A stretch of DNA of 64,000 nt from Arcuatula senhousia (GCA_963971305.1 CAXARO010001032.1:17181-81180); one strand, 5' to 3'; positions 1 to 11,992 are shown, numbered from the stretch's first letter. Notes: generated from the letters alone by a model not told the origin. A program made the numbers and translations.

Positions 1-134
1 GTCGCTTTGTAGGCAAAGCGGTCTGACCCCGATGTCAGGTTTCTGAGCGCTCTTTAGTGGACTTTTACCGACAAGCTTAGCGCTGCTGTGGGCCTATTCT
101 CCTCCCGGGCCCCGCACGGGACATTGATGACAAA
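1..134 (-). mobile_element. SINE-like retroposon type A, cut by window edge
   Basis: The sequence matches the head (RNA 5' end, read on the minus strand) of the retroposon seen complete at 997-1515, including the terminal block CGGGCCCCGCACGGGA. The remainder lies outside the window. It abuts the Penelope-like fragment that starts near 135, so it probably inserted into that element. No target duplication can be tested because only one flank is visible. Confidence 0.75.
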
Positions 135-460
135 GTAAGTCAAAGTACGTCTTGGTATAATCGACTACAAGAAATTTGTACCTGCGTTTTCCATTCTTTT
201 TTTAAAAAGCTGCATTTAATCAGCTGTGCCAATTGCGATTTCAGTTGTTCATGTGGAATAGAAGTGTAAAGTGTGGAGAAATCGAATGTTTTGATGCTGT
301 TACAAGATGAAAGTGATTTAGAGTTAAGCATCTCCCTCAGTTCTTTCGAATTCTTCAGGATCCACATGCGAGGTCCGCGTTCACCAAAAACCGTGAAAAG
401 TTTCTCATGAATGTTTAATATCAATGTAAAAAAACTGTTTAAACAACGGTGTATCCGAAT
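135..460 (-). pseudogene. Penelope-like reverse transcriptase fragment
   Basis: An open frame at 140-424 (94 aa) carries TFDFSTLYTSIPH, the RT motif around the first catalytic aspartate in Penelope-like elements. It is preceded by a segment (RMWILKNSKEL) of the kind found upstream of that motif in the family. The palm motif with YIDD, the thumb and any GIY-YIG domain are absent, so this is a short dead fragment. It is a different part of the protein from the relics at 23746-24405 and 33340-34000, which contain the catalytic palm. A type A SINE-like copy borders it at 134. Confidence 0.7.
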
Positions 461-672
461 ACCTTTTAAAATAGAGCAAGTGTAAAATATTTAAAAAAGT
501 AGTGAAGCATACAAAAACCAAAATGAATAGTACACAAAAATCCGCACTTTTGCGAAAAAAAGATTAACTCTTAGTATGTGTTGAGTTGTTGACATACATG
601 TATTTATGTATGCACATAGCCCAAAATGAGCACAAAAAGGAACAGGTAGAAAACATACAGCCAAAATGATAT
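461..672. other. AT-rich spacer before pogo relic
   Basis: I see no gene here. It may include the 5' untranslated part and terminal repeat of the pogo-like element that follows, but I could not pair a terminal inverted repeat. Confidence 0.3.
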
Positions 673-3090
673 GGATAGGGCCCTCACGTTAGTAAGAGAA
701 AATCGCATGTCTATTCGAGCTGCATCCAGGTAATTAAATATTCCTAAAACAACGATCTTAGACAAACTTCATGGTCGCGTGGCAGACCAAGCAAAATCGG
801 GTCGTCCCGCTGTTCTCACGTATTCTGAAGAAGTTGAACTTCTTCAGTTGGTAGAAAAAATGTGCAAGATAGGCTATGGAAGAACAAAACAAGAACTATT
901 ATTAAAAGTTAAAAAAAATTAGATTCAGATGGAAGAATAACGCGTTTTAAAAAAAAATCTTCCTGTGAAGCAATGGTACTATGATTTCATCAAACGTTAG
1001 TTAGTTAAATAGTTAGTAATTGCTTTACTCCCAAGCAGCACGATTTCGGCTATATCCGGGAGATGAACATGGAAGTGGTGATACAATGAACATGAAATAA
1101 TGATGAAGTGGAGGACGTGGGGACACAAGGCCAATCGGGAAGGAGAGTTTTGACTGCCACTGGAAAAAGGAGTGATGGGTAGGGCCGAGAAAATTTGCCT
1201 CCTGCATGGGGATCCTACGGGTCCTACTCTTACCGAGACCTGCAGCAGGGTTCTTTAACGTGCGAGGAACGTGACATTTTTCCCAACACGGTGCACCACT
1301 ATGGTTTGCGGTCAGGTTTTCCGCATTATCGCCTGACGACCCCGCATCTCTCGATGTCAGGGCTGCCCCATTCAACCACCTGGGGCACACATCCCAGTCG
1401 CTTTGTGGGCAAAGCGGCCTGACCCCGATGTCAGGTTTCTGAGCGCTCTTTAGTGGACTTTTACCGACAAGCTTAGCGCTGCTGCGGGCCTATTCGCCTC
1501 CCGGGCCCCGCACGGGATTTCATCAAACGCCATCAAGCCCTTAGTATTAGATCTGCTCAGCTGTGAACGAGCTGTCGTAACAGAAGTTTCGGTCACCAAG
1601 TGGTATGACGATTTAAATCGTTTTTTTTTTATAACTAAGGTTGAAGGAGGAATGTCAGTCTTTAATGATCCATCGCGCATATATAATGCAGATGAAACGG
1701 GGTTCCCACTAGAACCCCCCACTGGAAAGGTATTAGCTCGTAAGGGAGCTCGAGTTGTGTACAAAACCGGATCTTCCGACAAAACACAGAAAACAGTACT
1801 TCTTGCATTTATGAGCGCCACGGCACATTACCTTACTCCTATGATAGTCTATCCTGGTGAAAGATTCAGGGGCTACAATCCATTGGAAAATTTTAAGGAG
1901 GACATACTCGAAAGGTCAAAAAGTAGATGGATGGACTCGGAATTGTTTTTAGCCTGGTTGGTAGACCATTTTATACCGAACATAAATGAAGTCAAGTAAA
2001 GAGACCCGTTGTACTTTTCGTGGACGGACACACAAGTCATATAAATCTAGGTGGCAAAACTATGTAAGGATGAAAATGTCGTCCTTTATTGATTATTGGA
2101 GCACGCTAGCCATATTATGCAACCATGTGACGTAGGTTTGTTTGGCCCCCTGAAAACCCATTGGAAAAACTCCGTAAGAATCTACCAAACTGCAAATCCA
2201 GGGGATTTGTTACTCAACAAACTTTTGCGTCAGTGTTTAAAAGAGCCTGGCAATTAGCGACCACCGTCGATGCTGGGGTAAAAGGATTCAAGAGCAGTGG
2301 TATATTCCCTTTAATCAAAGAAAGCATTGACCAAACGAAGCTCGGGCCTTCCACTGTCTTCAATAGCAGCTCCGTTACAGATTCTACGCCCAATGTAACA
2401 GCTTCGTGTCCTACATGTAATACAAGAACAGGGTCTTTAGATGCATCGGTTGAAAGTGGAGTTACTGACACATCCATAGACACAATAGTAACTGATGTTT
2501 TCATTAATATATTGAACAGTACAGTCAACATTCTTGGTTTAGACGTCAACACGTAAAACATCTTAGACATATCAAATACGGTTTTAATTGAAGAAATTCC
2601 CCTGCCAACTCCTTCCATACAGTCTTTGTCTCCATCATCTCAAGATAAGGAAAATTTTCAATCCATCATAAAAACCAGCAAGTTTAGTAACATTTTAACT
2701 CTGCAACACAGAGAAAAGAAAAGGTCTGTCAGCCAAAACTCCCAAAAGCAATATCAGGAACAGATATGATAAAGTACCTTGAAGAGAAAAAACAACTCAA
2801 AGAGGATAAAATTAAGCAGAAGGAAGGGCGAAAACTAGCAAGAGAGCAGATTCAGAAATACAAAGAATGATGGAAGAAAGGAAACAAAAAAAGGAGGAAA
2901 AACGAAAAAAAAAGGGGGCAGAGGGTAAAAAAGGCGTAAAACAAAACGTAAAATCCCAATTTATGAATCAGAATCTGATAGCATCAACACGTATACGGAT
3001 TTATTTGACATATAAACTACCAGCAAAAAATGTAAACATCCAAAGAATACGAAAGTTCTTTCAACATAACTTCTGGGACTATCTTTAAGA
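673..3090 (+). pseudogene. pogo/Tigger-like (Tc1-mariner superfamily) transposase relic
   Basis: A transposase of the pogo/jerky type, broken into pieces. The N-terminal psq-type helix-turn-helix is readable at about 673-910 (MSIRAASR, then LNIPKTTILDKLHGR after a stop). The DDE/DDD core shows NADETGFPL at about 1690 (first Asp), VVLFVDGHTSHIN at about 2010 (second Asp) and QPCDVGLFGPLKT at about 2125 (third Asp). A C-terminal segment with FKSSGIFPL at about 2290 follows, then a lysine/glutamate-rich tail to about 3000. Open pieces are 1652-1999 and 2161-2556. Frameshifts occur near 1995 and 2205, stops are scattered, and a retroposon interrupts it at 997-1515. It is certainly inactive. Confidence 0.85.
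997..1515 (-). mobile_element. Full-length SINE-like retroposon type A with 14-bp target duplication
   Basis: About 519 bp between perfect 14-bp direct repeats GATTTCATCAAACG (983-996 and 1516-1529). Read on the minus strand it starts with the block CCCGTGCGGGGCCCGGG and ends in a (TAAC)n-like tail (997-1024 on the plus strand shows GTTAGTTAG). The duplication and the simple-repeat tail are the marks of target-primed reverse transcription, so it was copied by a LINE-type enzyme. It has no coding capacity, and I could not confirm Pol III A and B boxes. It splits the pogo transposase between YYDFIKR and the downstream part. Confidence 0.88.
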
Positions 3091-3519
3091 AAAACTCAAT
3101 TAACTGAAAAGCTCATTACATTACATTTGTTATATTTGTGAAAAAAAATCTGCATTCACAAGATAGCCTGATGTCTTGAGTGGCAACACTAAGTTTTGAA
3201 ATGCACTTGGGTTTAAGATTTTCCCAATTAATCGTATTGGTGATGCAAAGCATGGTATTATCTTTTATATAATATAAAGACATTTTAAAATATTTTAGTC
3301 CGTTTAGATACTAACATTTTTAATTTCTGTATTAAATAAAACCCTTATTCTTATCATATTAGCTCTTTATCTCGCTCTTTATATTTATTTCGGATAATTC
3401 ATTTTTTGATCTAACTATATTTGTTTTAAATACTGAAAAAGTCTTTTTTTATATTTGTATTGATTTAATATCAATATTGTTTCGTTAGAATAGACGATTT
3501 TAGTGATAACCGGAAGCGG
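3091..3519. other. AT-rich spacer
   Basis: No gene, repeat or RNA recognised. Confidence 0.3.
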
Positions 3520-4580
3520 GGACGGGGATACACTGCCTTTTTAGCTCAACTGACCCGAAGGTCAAAGGTACCAAACAAAACTTGGTATGGCTGTTCATTA
3601 GCATTCGGTGCTTAGAACTGATGTGGGGATTTTCGATTTTTGATTCGTTGGTGTATAGAACTAATGTGGGGATTTTCGATTGGTCGTAAAACATGGCCGC
3701 TGTGGCTAAAAATAGAACATAGGGGTAAATGGCATTTTTTTGCAAATAACTCAAAAACGGTGACAGATTTTAAAATTTTGATTGGAAACAAAAGTGATCA
3801 GCACCTCAAGATCTACCAGCTGTGAAATTTTGAAGAAAATCCAACAACCCATGTAGGAGTTATTGCCCTTTTGTGGATTTTTGGCAAATTTTGCAACTGT
3901 TTAGCTCAATATCTTGAAAACTATATAAGATATTTGAGATACAAATACCAAAACGGGTATAAACGGTTAATTTGGGTATGCTATATATCGATATTTCAAG
4001 GAGTAACCTCTCATCAGTAGCATTTGAATCAAAACGTTGGAAGATCAAAAACCAAAACTATTGAAAACGAAAAGTAATTTAAATTGCATATTGTTTAGCA
4101 CGTCAAGATCTACAAAAGATGTAATAGGGTCAACATTGTAGGACCTTTCTTTTTAGGAGTTATTGCCCTTTGAACTTCAAAATAGAGCATTTTAACAGCA
4201 TTTCCTCATTACACTGAAAACGTTAACTCCTCTGACACTTTGAGTCCAATTGGACCAAATTTGGTATTGTTGTTTATTAGCATTAGGTGTATAGAACTGA
4301 TGTGGGGATTTTTGATTGGTTGTAAAACATGGCCCCTGTGGCTAAAAATAGAACATTGGGTTAAACTGCATTTTTTTTGCTAATAACTCAAAAAGGGTGA
4401 CAGATTTTTGAATTTTAATTGAGATAAAAGTGATCAGCACCTTAAGATCCACCATATTGTCAGATGGCCCCCTTATTAAACTTATAACCCTTTCAATGTC
4501 AAATAGATTTTGCCTAATAGCCTTTACTTCAGGCACATATGTCAGGTGAGCGATTCAGGCTCCTGGGAGCCTCTTGTTAA
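3520..4580 (-). repeat. Hairpin-ended repeat element with two internal copies
   Basis: Two related blocks of about 175 bp (about 3650-3830 and 4285-4460) share phrases such as GTGGGGATTTT and TGATCAGCACCT. One end (about 4553-4570) carries the near-palindrome AGGCTCCTGGGAGCCT next to GGTGAGCGATTC. The inverted form of the same end occurs at 45848-45880, so this is a dispersed family. Between the blocks lies a hammerhead-containing insert (about 3932-4076). No protein is encoded. The structure (end palindrome plus internal repeats) resembles the non-autonomous Helentron relatives elsewhere in the window. Confidence 0.6.
3978..4023 (-). ncRNA. Hammerhead ribozyme, type I (HHR-1)
   Basis: Read on the minus strand, every core element is in place and in order. 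Stem I is AUGCUA paired with UAGCAU (4018-4023 with 3978-3983). The box CUGAUGA is at 4011-4017. Stem II is GAGG/CCUU with loop UUACU (3998-4010), with one G-U closing pair. GAA is at 3995-3997. A self-complementary stem III AUAUCGAUAU (3985-3994) follows, then the cleavable A at 3984. A palindromic stem III is typical of hammerheads in Penelope elements and metazoan retrozymes, which may act as dimers. The flanking 145 nt recur around 34225-34270 and partly around 60829-60874. Confidence 0.85.
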
Positions 4581-6162
4581 GTTTTATCTTTACACTTCGG
4601 AAAAAAATGACTGATATTTTACGTCTTTTTTCGGTCTATGTGGAGCCTAAACTACACATTCAATTGCTCAATAGGGCGTAGCAGCGTCTAGACAAATAAT
4701 TTTTGCATAAACTTTTAGTATTTTGTATGTGTACACTTATCCGTTTTGCCGGGGCATTTCTTTGCGTTTTTCATCTCACCCAAATATAGCCAAATATCAA
4801 CAATGCCCTGTCATTTGGCCTCCACGTGCTAGGTAATTTCATTTTTGGTGTTCTTAAATCTACTCACAGTCGGTTCTATGGAAGGTTACTGAGAGGAAAT
4901 GCATGCTTTATTTATGGTACAATTTGAATGGAAAGAAAATGAATAGAGAAAACAACAAAAGTAATCTTGTAAACTGGAAGGGAAAACGACCGGCGATTTC
5001 TATATCTAGACGCTGCTTCATTTTATTTTGTGTTTCTTTGTGTCATTTCAGTCTGTTTGATAAGCAAAATCATTCTTCTTTCAGGAAATGCATGTCGTCG
5101 CCATAATATCTGGTGCAAGGTCAAAGGTCATGAGTGGAAAACGTTCCATGAAGTACAGAATAGTTAAAACGCGTTAAAATCTTAAACTAGGGAAACAAAA
5201 TGAAAGCAACACCAAAAACGCTTAATATAAAGAACTATAAAGCTATTACAAGAAAAAAAAATGTTTCAAATGACACACACAGACGCCACATCCGGTCTGC
5301 TAAAATTGTATGTAAAAAAGATAGTTTTTTAATACAAAAATAGTTTTTTATTTATATTTTATTGACATTTTGGTTTTGTTTTTGTTCACATGATTAGCTG
5401 TGTTGCCAGCTTCACTATGGCAAATGATTTTACGGATCTTTATTCACGTATTTTGAGATCTGATCGAGTTTCCGTCACAGGTTAAGTTGCATAAAAAATA
5501 AAAATCGAATAAATATTGGGATATTTTTTTGAAATATTCCATTCAGGATGGCAAAACAAAATAGGATAGTATAAAATTAAGTATAATTAGGGTTTATTTC
5601 ACTATTTACGTGTTATACAAATGGTTTACACTCCTCCCCATTTAAGAAATTTTGAACATTCAGCACACATCAATCTATGCTACTAGTATTTTTCTCGTAC
5701 ACGTATATATATCTGACTACATTAGTGTGTCAAGTACGGCAATTATCCCTGAAATGGTTTGAAATAACAACACTTTAGAAAATCTGATTCTTCATGCACC
5801 TCAACTGCATTAGTTGTAACAACAGTTTGATGAAAGCGACAGTTTTTCCTCATTTTGACAAAGACACAAACATGTGCACGAAAGATCCTGATCTTTACAG
5901 ACACATTTAGTAACATAGCATTTTTACAATTGCATAAACAAATCAAGTCTCTTAAAAAGTCTGCAGTAATTATTAAATCAAGAATAACAGGTTCAAAGTT
6001 TTATATTAGAAACTCTGGTTATATAAAACTGCAAAAATCCTGTTTTTTCAATAGCGTCATCAATGGTCATAGTTTGCTAAGGCAGTCAGATTTGCAAAAT
6101 GATCCGGATTCGTTTTCATTGCGTTATACAAGGCCTTTTTAGTCTGCTACTAGTATTTCTTT
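4581..6162. other. Intergenic stretch
   Basis: AT-rich, with no recognisable repeat or RNA. The only point of interest is a possible first exon at 5417-5480, listed separately. Confidence 0.3.
5417..5480 (+). CDS. Possible first coding exon (unrecognised)
   Basis: An ATG opens a short frame, MANDFTDLYSRILRSDRVSV, that ends in ACAG followed by GTTAAG, a reasonable splice donor. No continuing exon was found downstream on this strand and the peptide matches nothing I recognise. It may be chance. Confidence 0.2.
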
Positions 6163-6575
6163 ACTTCCAAGCACCAAGAATTCAGCTATATCAGAGAGAT
6201 GAACCTTGAATGAACATGAAATGATGATGAAATGGAAGAATTGGGGACACAAAGCCAATCGGGTAAGAAAGTTGACTGCCATTGTAATTTTCAAAAATGG
6301 ATGAAAGCTAGGTTTTGATCGGACAATTAAGCTTCGTGCATGGGGATCCTACAGGTCCTACTCTTATCGAGACCTGCATCAGGGTTCTTTAACGTGCGAG
6401 AAACTGAACATTTTATCCATTCTTTGTGTCTGGACTGCCATTATTCAATCACCTGAGACACACATCCCACTCGCTTTGTGGTCAAAGCGGCCTGAATCGA
6501 TGTAAGTTTTCTGAGCGCTCTTTAAAGTCCCTCTTAACCGACAAGCTTGGTGCTGTGGGCCTATTCCCAACCCAC
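6163..6575 (-). mobile_element. Diverged SINE-like copy, type A
   Basis: It follows the 997-1515 copy from the tail side (CAGCTATATCAGAGAGATGA) to the head region (CCGACAAGCTTGGTGCTG), with many substitutions and small gaps. It is older than the 997-1515 copy. No clear target duplication remains. Confidence 0.75.
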
Positions 6576-8963
6576 ACCTTCACATGTGTTTTCCAACTGA
6601 ATGAAGAAAATGCAAACCTAAACTTCGTGTTGTCAGATTTATAAAAAAAACCTTCCTTTTTCACCTCTACTGAAATACATTTCGTCGACTTTTACAAGAT
6701 GAAAGCTGCCTTTTCGTGATTACAAGACATATGATCGCATACTGTAAACATGGAAATTTTGGCGGTTTTTTTTTTTTTTTTTTTTTTTTTTTGTAAATGT
6801 GGGGATAAAATCGCGTTCCATCTGATTACTTATACTTTTAACGCTTGAAAAGAAAACATTCGCGAGGGGACATTTTTGCCGATAGTTTGAGTTTGCGAAT
6901 TTAGGGAAAATAATCCCCAGGCAAAAATTTTCTCGTTAACGATATTCTTCTGCAATTTTCCAAAATCTTAACTTTTTTCCGGATTTTGGAAGTAACCAGC
7001 TAAATACCAAAAAAATGGAAACTATGGTTATGTTTTTTTTTTCATTTATGAAATTTTGTCGGCCTCCTTACTTAGATTTTTTTTTCCAATAAATAACTAC
7101 CTTCAGGCAACGGAATCGTCAGAAAATGGTTTTAATTTTCTTTTACTTGGTTTCTTTTAAAGCTTGATCTACTCTTTGAACCAAAAGACGCATATTCAAC
7201 ACTGCTACATTCCTTATTCATATTTTTTTAATCAAAGTCAAACACACCAACTATTCAAACGCACCCACAGTTTTTTGTTTGTAAACTTCAAAAACAAACT
7301 ACATTTTTCAAAACTACTTGGTTTTCCGACTGTAAATATTAAATAAATAAACAAAAAAAAACAACTATAAACTTCGAAAACATAATTTACAAAGGAAATA
7401 AGGTTAATATTGTAACAAAGAATGTAAACACAATTGACCTTGGAGTTAAAATTAAATCGATTTCGTTAAAGTGCTGTATATATTCCGAATAAAATGCGTC
7501 ATCTGCTGGAAATAGAATCTTGGACTATTCATCATAACTTTAACTTAAAAGCATTTTTCTAAATCTAAAACGGCTGTTATTTCATTCTTACTTAATACTT
7601 CATAGCTATATAATTTTTTGAATGAAAAAGTGAATGTTCTCTGTGGGAGTAGCGAAAAACTTCAATTTGTTAGGCATTGTTTTGCTCTTATTCGGATTAC
7701 AAATCTACAAAAAACTAAAATTTATTTTGTTTACTGCGTCTAAAATCTTAATTAAACCTTATATTTTTATTTCTGATAATGAACTCTATAGATAATAAGC
7801 GGAAATATTTTATTTCTAGGTTAGATGGGATGTAGGTACGTATGTGCCAAGGGGGTACCTTCGAAAAACGTCATTTTAACGTCAGATGGCACCACATTTT
7901 TATGCGACGAAAGGCATTTTTTGGAAGCTCAATAATCAATCTACATGACTGTATGATTTTTGACAATCAAAATCCATGTGACAGGTGGTCATTTAAACTC
8001 GAAAACTAAGCGCTTTTTCTCGTTTCGTCACTCTACTACAATACAATCAATACAAATGGACATGCTTTTATAAATAAAGTAAAAAATAACTTCCCCTTTT
8101 TTTCTAAAAATTCTCTTATTTTCCTTCATCTTTCCAAAATCTCAAATATACATTTAACTATAGTTGTATTATCTTTCATCAAATTTTTCGTGATTATACA
8201 TTTAATTTTTACTATACACAATCACGCATTTTTACAGATTTAAATTTTAGGCAAAATTAAAGACTCTGAAGCGGAAATAAATAATTACCAATCTTGTCGC
8301 TTCAAAGCAAGAACGGAGTGATAGACTAAATGATAAAAAAATGAGTGATGAGCGATGACTGATGAGTGGTGCATGATGAGTGATACATGCAGAATGGTAA
8401 TGTTGAGGATTCCTAATAGTATAAATTTATGGATTGGAAATATATTTCAAATTTGTTCTCGTAAAAATATTGAAAAGTCACAGCAAAATCCAATAAATTT
8501 CACTGATCAGTCGATTAGGTCCTTCTATTCCACTTACTGTTATCTAAATAATAATAATAATATATATTTATAATTATAATATGAGCTGAAACGAACACCT
8601 GGAAGTCAGTAGTGGATGAGTCAGCACTGCTGGCCACCAACTGGGGGATGTCACATGGAAATATCTAAGGAAAGTTGGGTACCATCTTAAGTCAAATCGA
8701 CGCTGACAGTATAGCAGAATCATCTGGACAAGAACAGCATGCCAAGACTCAGTAGCAGGATATCTTACGTTTCTAAATGAAATTTGAAAAAATAATGATT
8801 TCGCGAATTTTCCCTTAAGGTAAGTAAACAAAGTAAAAGTTGGTTGGTTTTTGCTTGATTCTTATTTTCTTCCTTTAATATGTTCTTAGCACACACGTTG
8901 TGAAATTATTTTCTCAGTCACCAACTTCATTAGGTTTCACAACAGAACAAGAACAGATTCCAG
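6576..8963. other. Intergenic stretch with poly-T run
   Basis: No gene seen. It holds a T homopolymer of about 26 bases near 6767-6792 and low-complexity AT sequence. The segment 8580-8820 is less AT-rich than its surroundings but gives no convincing reading frame. Confidence 0.3.
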
Positions 8964-9789
8964 GTCCCCCGCCCGTTGAACGTTATATTGTTGAAGGGGC
9001 ATAACTCCAATAATAATGTGTTATTAGATAGAAATTGTTAAATTTCTTAAAATTGTACCCTGATTAATCATTAGTCAGTGATAGGTGATTAAAGATACTA
9101 GTACTGTCATGTCTACTAACAATAATAAAGAAGGGATATGGAGAAATGTATCAAACTAAATCATATATCTACAAGCAAAGTGAAGTTGGAAATTTACCAT
9201 ACTATCAACACTATTATCCATGAAAATAAAAAAAAACACAATTTAATTGAACACGCATATTGTTAAACAGGAAGTAGATGTCAGACTGACCTTAAAATCA
9301 CTTACACCTTAGGGGACCCCTATAGGAGTCTTCATACAAAATTTCAGAACCCTAGGATAAGTAGTTACTGAGAAAAGTGTTACGAAAAATTTACCATTGA
9401 GCCTATGGGAGAAAAAATGACTAAGTCGTTAAACAGGAAGTAGATGTCAGACTGACCTGAAAATCATTTACACCTTGGGGACCCCTATAGGAGTCTGCAT
9501 ACAAAATTTCAGAACCCTAGGATTAGTAGTTACTGAGAAAAGTGTTACGAAAAATTTACCATTGAGCCTATGGGAGAAAAAATGACAAAGTCGTTAAACA
9601 GGAAGTAGATGTCAGACTGACCTGAAAATCACTTACACCTTAGGGGACCCCTATAGGAGTCTGCATACAAAATTTCAGTAGTTAGTAAGATTAGTAGTTA
9701 CTGAGAAAAGTGTTACGAAAAAAAGTGTGACGGACGCACGGACGGACACCGGCATTTCCAAGTCCCCGCTCCGCGTTGCGGCGGGGGAC
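8964..9789 (+). mobile_element. Non-autonomous Helentron-like element with tandem repeats
   Basis: Three tandem units of 165-166 bp begin at 9262, 9428 and 9593 (each GTTAAACAGGAAGTAG). The right end is a GC-rich hairpin (9762-9789): outer arms GTCCCCGC and CGGGGGAC, inner arms CCGC/GCGG. It follows GACGGAC-type repeats. The left end GTCCCCCGCC (8964-8973) is complementary to the right arm of that hairpin. The unit is clearly homologous to the 168-bp units inside the autonomous Helentron at 13834-22737. It has no coding capacity. Confidence 0.7.
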
Positions 9790-11506
9790 AATTAACTAGC
9801 AATATGTCCATATGAGACGTTTCAGCAGTGCATCTATACACGATTTGTTTGACGGCATCCAAAACTATGTCATCATCATCTTATTAAGAAGTTAAATTTT
9901 ATTCCAAGTTGTTGTCTCCTTTTTTGATTTTATAGTTTGTTCAAATTTTTTACTGGCTTTTTTTAATTCATTTATTGTATTGCATTTTTATTGAACAATT
10001 TTAACCACTTACTTTATCTATTTATTTCATTTTGTTTTATTACAATGTATTACCCGGTATTTTGACCTGGTTTTTATCCAAATTTGATTTATATATTGTA
10101 ATTTGTTTTTGTACTGGTGATGGCTGAAAGACACAAAGCAAACACCAATCAATTGATCAATCAGTTATTACATATATCTACACTTTCCTGCTGTAACATA
10201 AGAATGGAACTCTTATCTTGGCTCCTCATCTGATGTCAAAAATGAAGATATATTTAAACTGTTTTTATTCGTTTCGTGTTTAAATATTTCAAAAACAATT
10301 TAGATCTTAAAAGGACAGAGATGTTGATTAAACAAATCTGATGTTTTATAAAAGGACACGGAGTAAATGAACATGAGGCCATAACATATATAAAATCTAT
10401 CTGCAATTATTTTCTATGAGCTGCATGGCCATTTTGGTATTGTATTCCTCATCAGCAGCACTAGAACCCAAAACATAGGAAATTTACAATTTCAAAAAGT
10501 GTTAAAAATGCTTAAAACCAAATGAAATCCGAGTAATCAGTCATATCAAATATATATATATTTAATGACAAACTACTATTACGGTGTCTACTACTGTATC
10601 TAGTCCATGGCACCGCCATGCAGTTTGTTTTCGCCTGACGTAAACATTGTTAGTGTTACAAGGAAGGTTTGGTATCACGTGACGAAGTTTTTTTTCCACA
10701 AAATAAGCAACTATTGGGCATAAGCAATAGCTTTAAGGTTTCAGTGGTGCATGTTATAAAATTCTCTCTATATTTATATTTGAAGCATAATAAACAAACG
10801 ACATGGCCTGTAAGAATTTTTTTAACATGAACGCTTTTTGTTTTCTTTTATTCGTTCAAATAAATTCAGTCTACATTGAATATAATAATCATATGATAAA
10901 GCAAAAGGCTTTACTCGTACGCCAAAATAATTTATTCAAGCGACGTTGACAAAAAATGTTGTTTATAACTTCTATCCAAATAAGTCTACCATTCTATATA
11001 TGTATGAATCAGTCCATTTAATGAAAGAGGATACAAGGTGTAAAGAATATAAAATCTTTTTGTGTCAATTCATCACCCCAAGTAAAGTGAGTTCACCTAA
11101 AAATGGTTTTAGTAAATACATGTGTTTCGATACGATAATTTAAATCACAAAAATAGAAAACCGATACCAAACAGAATCCCAACTTGTTTACTTTTTTCTT
11201 CACTGGACAGAACCTTTTTCATTTAAATGCCTAACCAAAACCAAATCTACGTGACTCTTGGTAAGTTTTGTTCATCTCTCGTGAGCTCCTCCAGGTGAGG
11301 CTTACCAGGTATGTTCATACCTTAAAAGCGTGCCATTCAGAGCGCCATTTTAAGTCCAATATCTATATTTACGGTCATTTACAAACCAATAGTATTTTGA
11401 AAAACCTTACTTGAACATAGTTAAATTGAATTAAGAAAGCTTTCCGGTTTTATATTTTTTTCCGCCGACCCTACATCATTTTTTTCAATTTAAAAAAAAA
11501 TCGTCG
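9790..11506. other. Intergenic stretch containing a decayed hammerhead
   Basis: No gene recognised. The region 10300-10560 is the hammerhead-bearing repeat listed separately; the rest is plain AT-rich sequence. Confidence 0.3.
10418..10461 (-). ncRNA. Decayed hammerhead ribozyme (HHR-2)
   Basis: On the minus strand: stem I GUGCUG/CAGCUC (four inner pairs), CUGAUGA at 10449-10455, a weak stem II closed by GG/CC, and stem III AUGGCCAU. G12 has become A (10435) and the cleavage base is G (10424), so it should not cleave. Its flanks align with those of the better preserved copy at 31866-31909. Confidence 0.6.
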
Positions 11507-11613
11507 TTCGTTGTTTTCTGACGCTTCCCGTCGTTATTTAGAGAGACTTCTTCACTGTCCTTCGTTGTTTTTTGACGCTTCCCGTCGTTATTTAGAGAGA
11601 CCTCTTCACTGTC
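11507..11613 (+). repeat. Two-copy 54-bp tandem duplication
   Basis: The units at 11507-11560 and 11561-11613 are almost identical, each with GACGCTTCCCGTCGTTATTT. No function is suggested. Confidence 0.8.
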
Positions 11614-11757
11614 AGTAAAACGTTTTTATTATTCATTTTTCTCTTTTCCCGTAATGCGTCAAAACGATCTCGATTAAAAACAACATGGCGGCAACCAGTT
11701 TTGTCGCAATAAAATTTAATAAATGCACTCATCAAGAGAGTTAATCCTTTGTTACAG

Positions 11758-11846
11758 CACTACCGAATAGACTATTACTTACCACCGAACTTTTTGATCT
11801 CTACCACCCACCAGTAGATAAAAAACATTTTAATGTGTCGGTGAAA
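11758..11846 (+). CDS. Possible internal exon (unrecognised)
   Basis: Bounded by a good acceptor (TTTGTTACAG at 11748-11757) and a possible donor (GTAAGA at 11847). The open frame reads LPNRLLLTTELFDLYHPPV and onward. No neighbouring exon could be joined to it, and the hammerhead repeat begins close downstream. It may be a fragment or chance. Confidence 0.2.
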
Positions 11847-11948
11847 TGTAAGAAAGAATTGTCTGATCGAGATTTGTTCGACATTGACGGAAGCATTATC
11901 TATTTTAAAATACAAATGACAATAAAGTTCCAGACAATAAATTTTGCT

Positions 11949-11992
11949 ACGCCTGACGCGCGTTTCGTCTATTCAAGACTCATCAGAGGCGC
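11949..11992 (-). ncRNA. Canonical hammerhead ribozyme, type I (HHR-3)
   Basis: The minus strand shows a complete core. Stem I is GCGCCU/AGGCGU (11987-11992 with 11949-11954, outer G-U pair). CUGAUGA is at 11980-11986. Stem II is GUCU/AGAC with loop UGAAU (11967-11979). GAA is at 11964-11966. The palindromic stem III ACGCGCGU (11956-11963) follows, then the cleavage C at 11955. No core position deviates from consensus. It belongs to a different sequence family from HHR-1, because the flanks do not match. It is probably a retrozyme or Penelope-derived monomer. Confidence 0.88.

Noticed and set aside
1025..1390. Open frame of 121 codons on the minus strand in the retroposon
   Set aside because: It lies entirely inside the SINE-like copy and recurs in other copies by descent, with frames broken in several; not a gene.
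8360..8395. CTGATGAG near 8370, a possible hammerhead core
   Set aside because: No GAAA box or pairing stems follow; it lies in a GATGA-rich simple sequence.
10946..11143. 65-codon frame on the plus strand
   Set aside because: AT-rich composition, no splice or start context and no recognisable motif.
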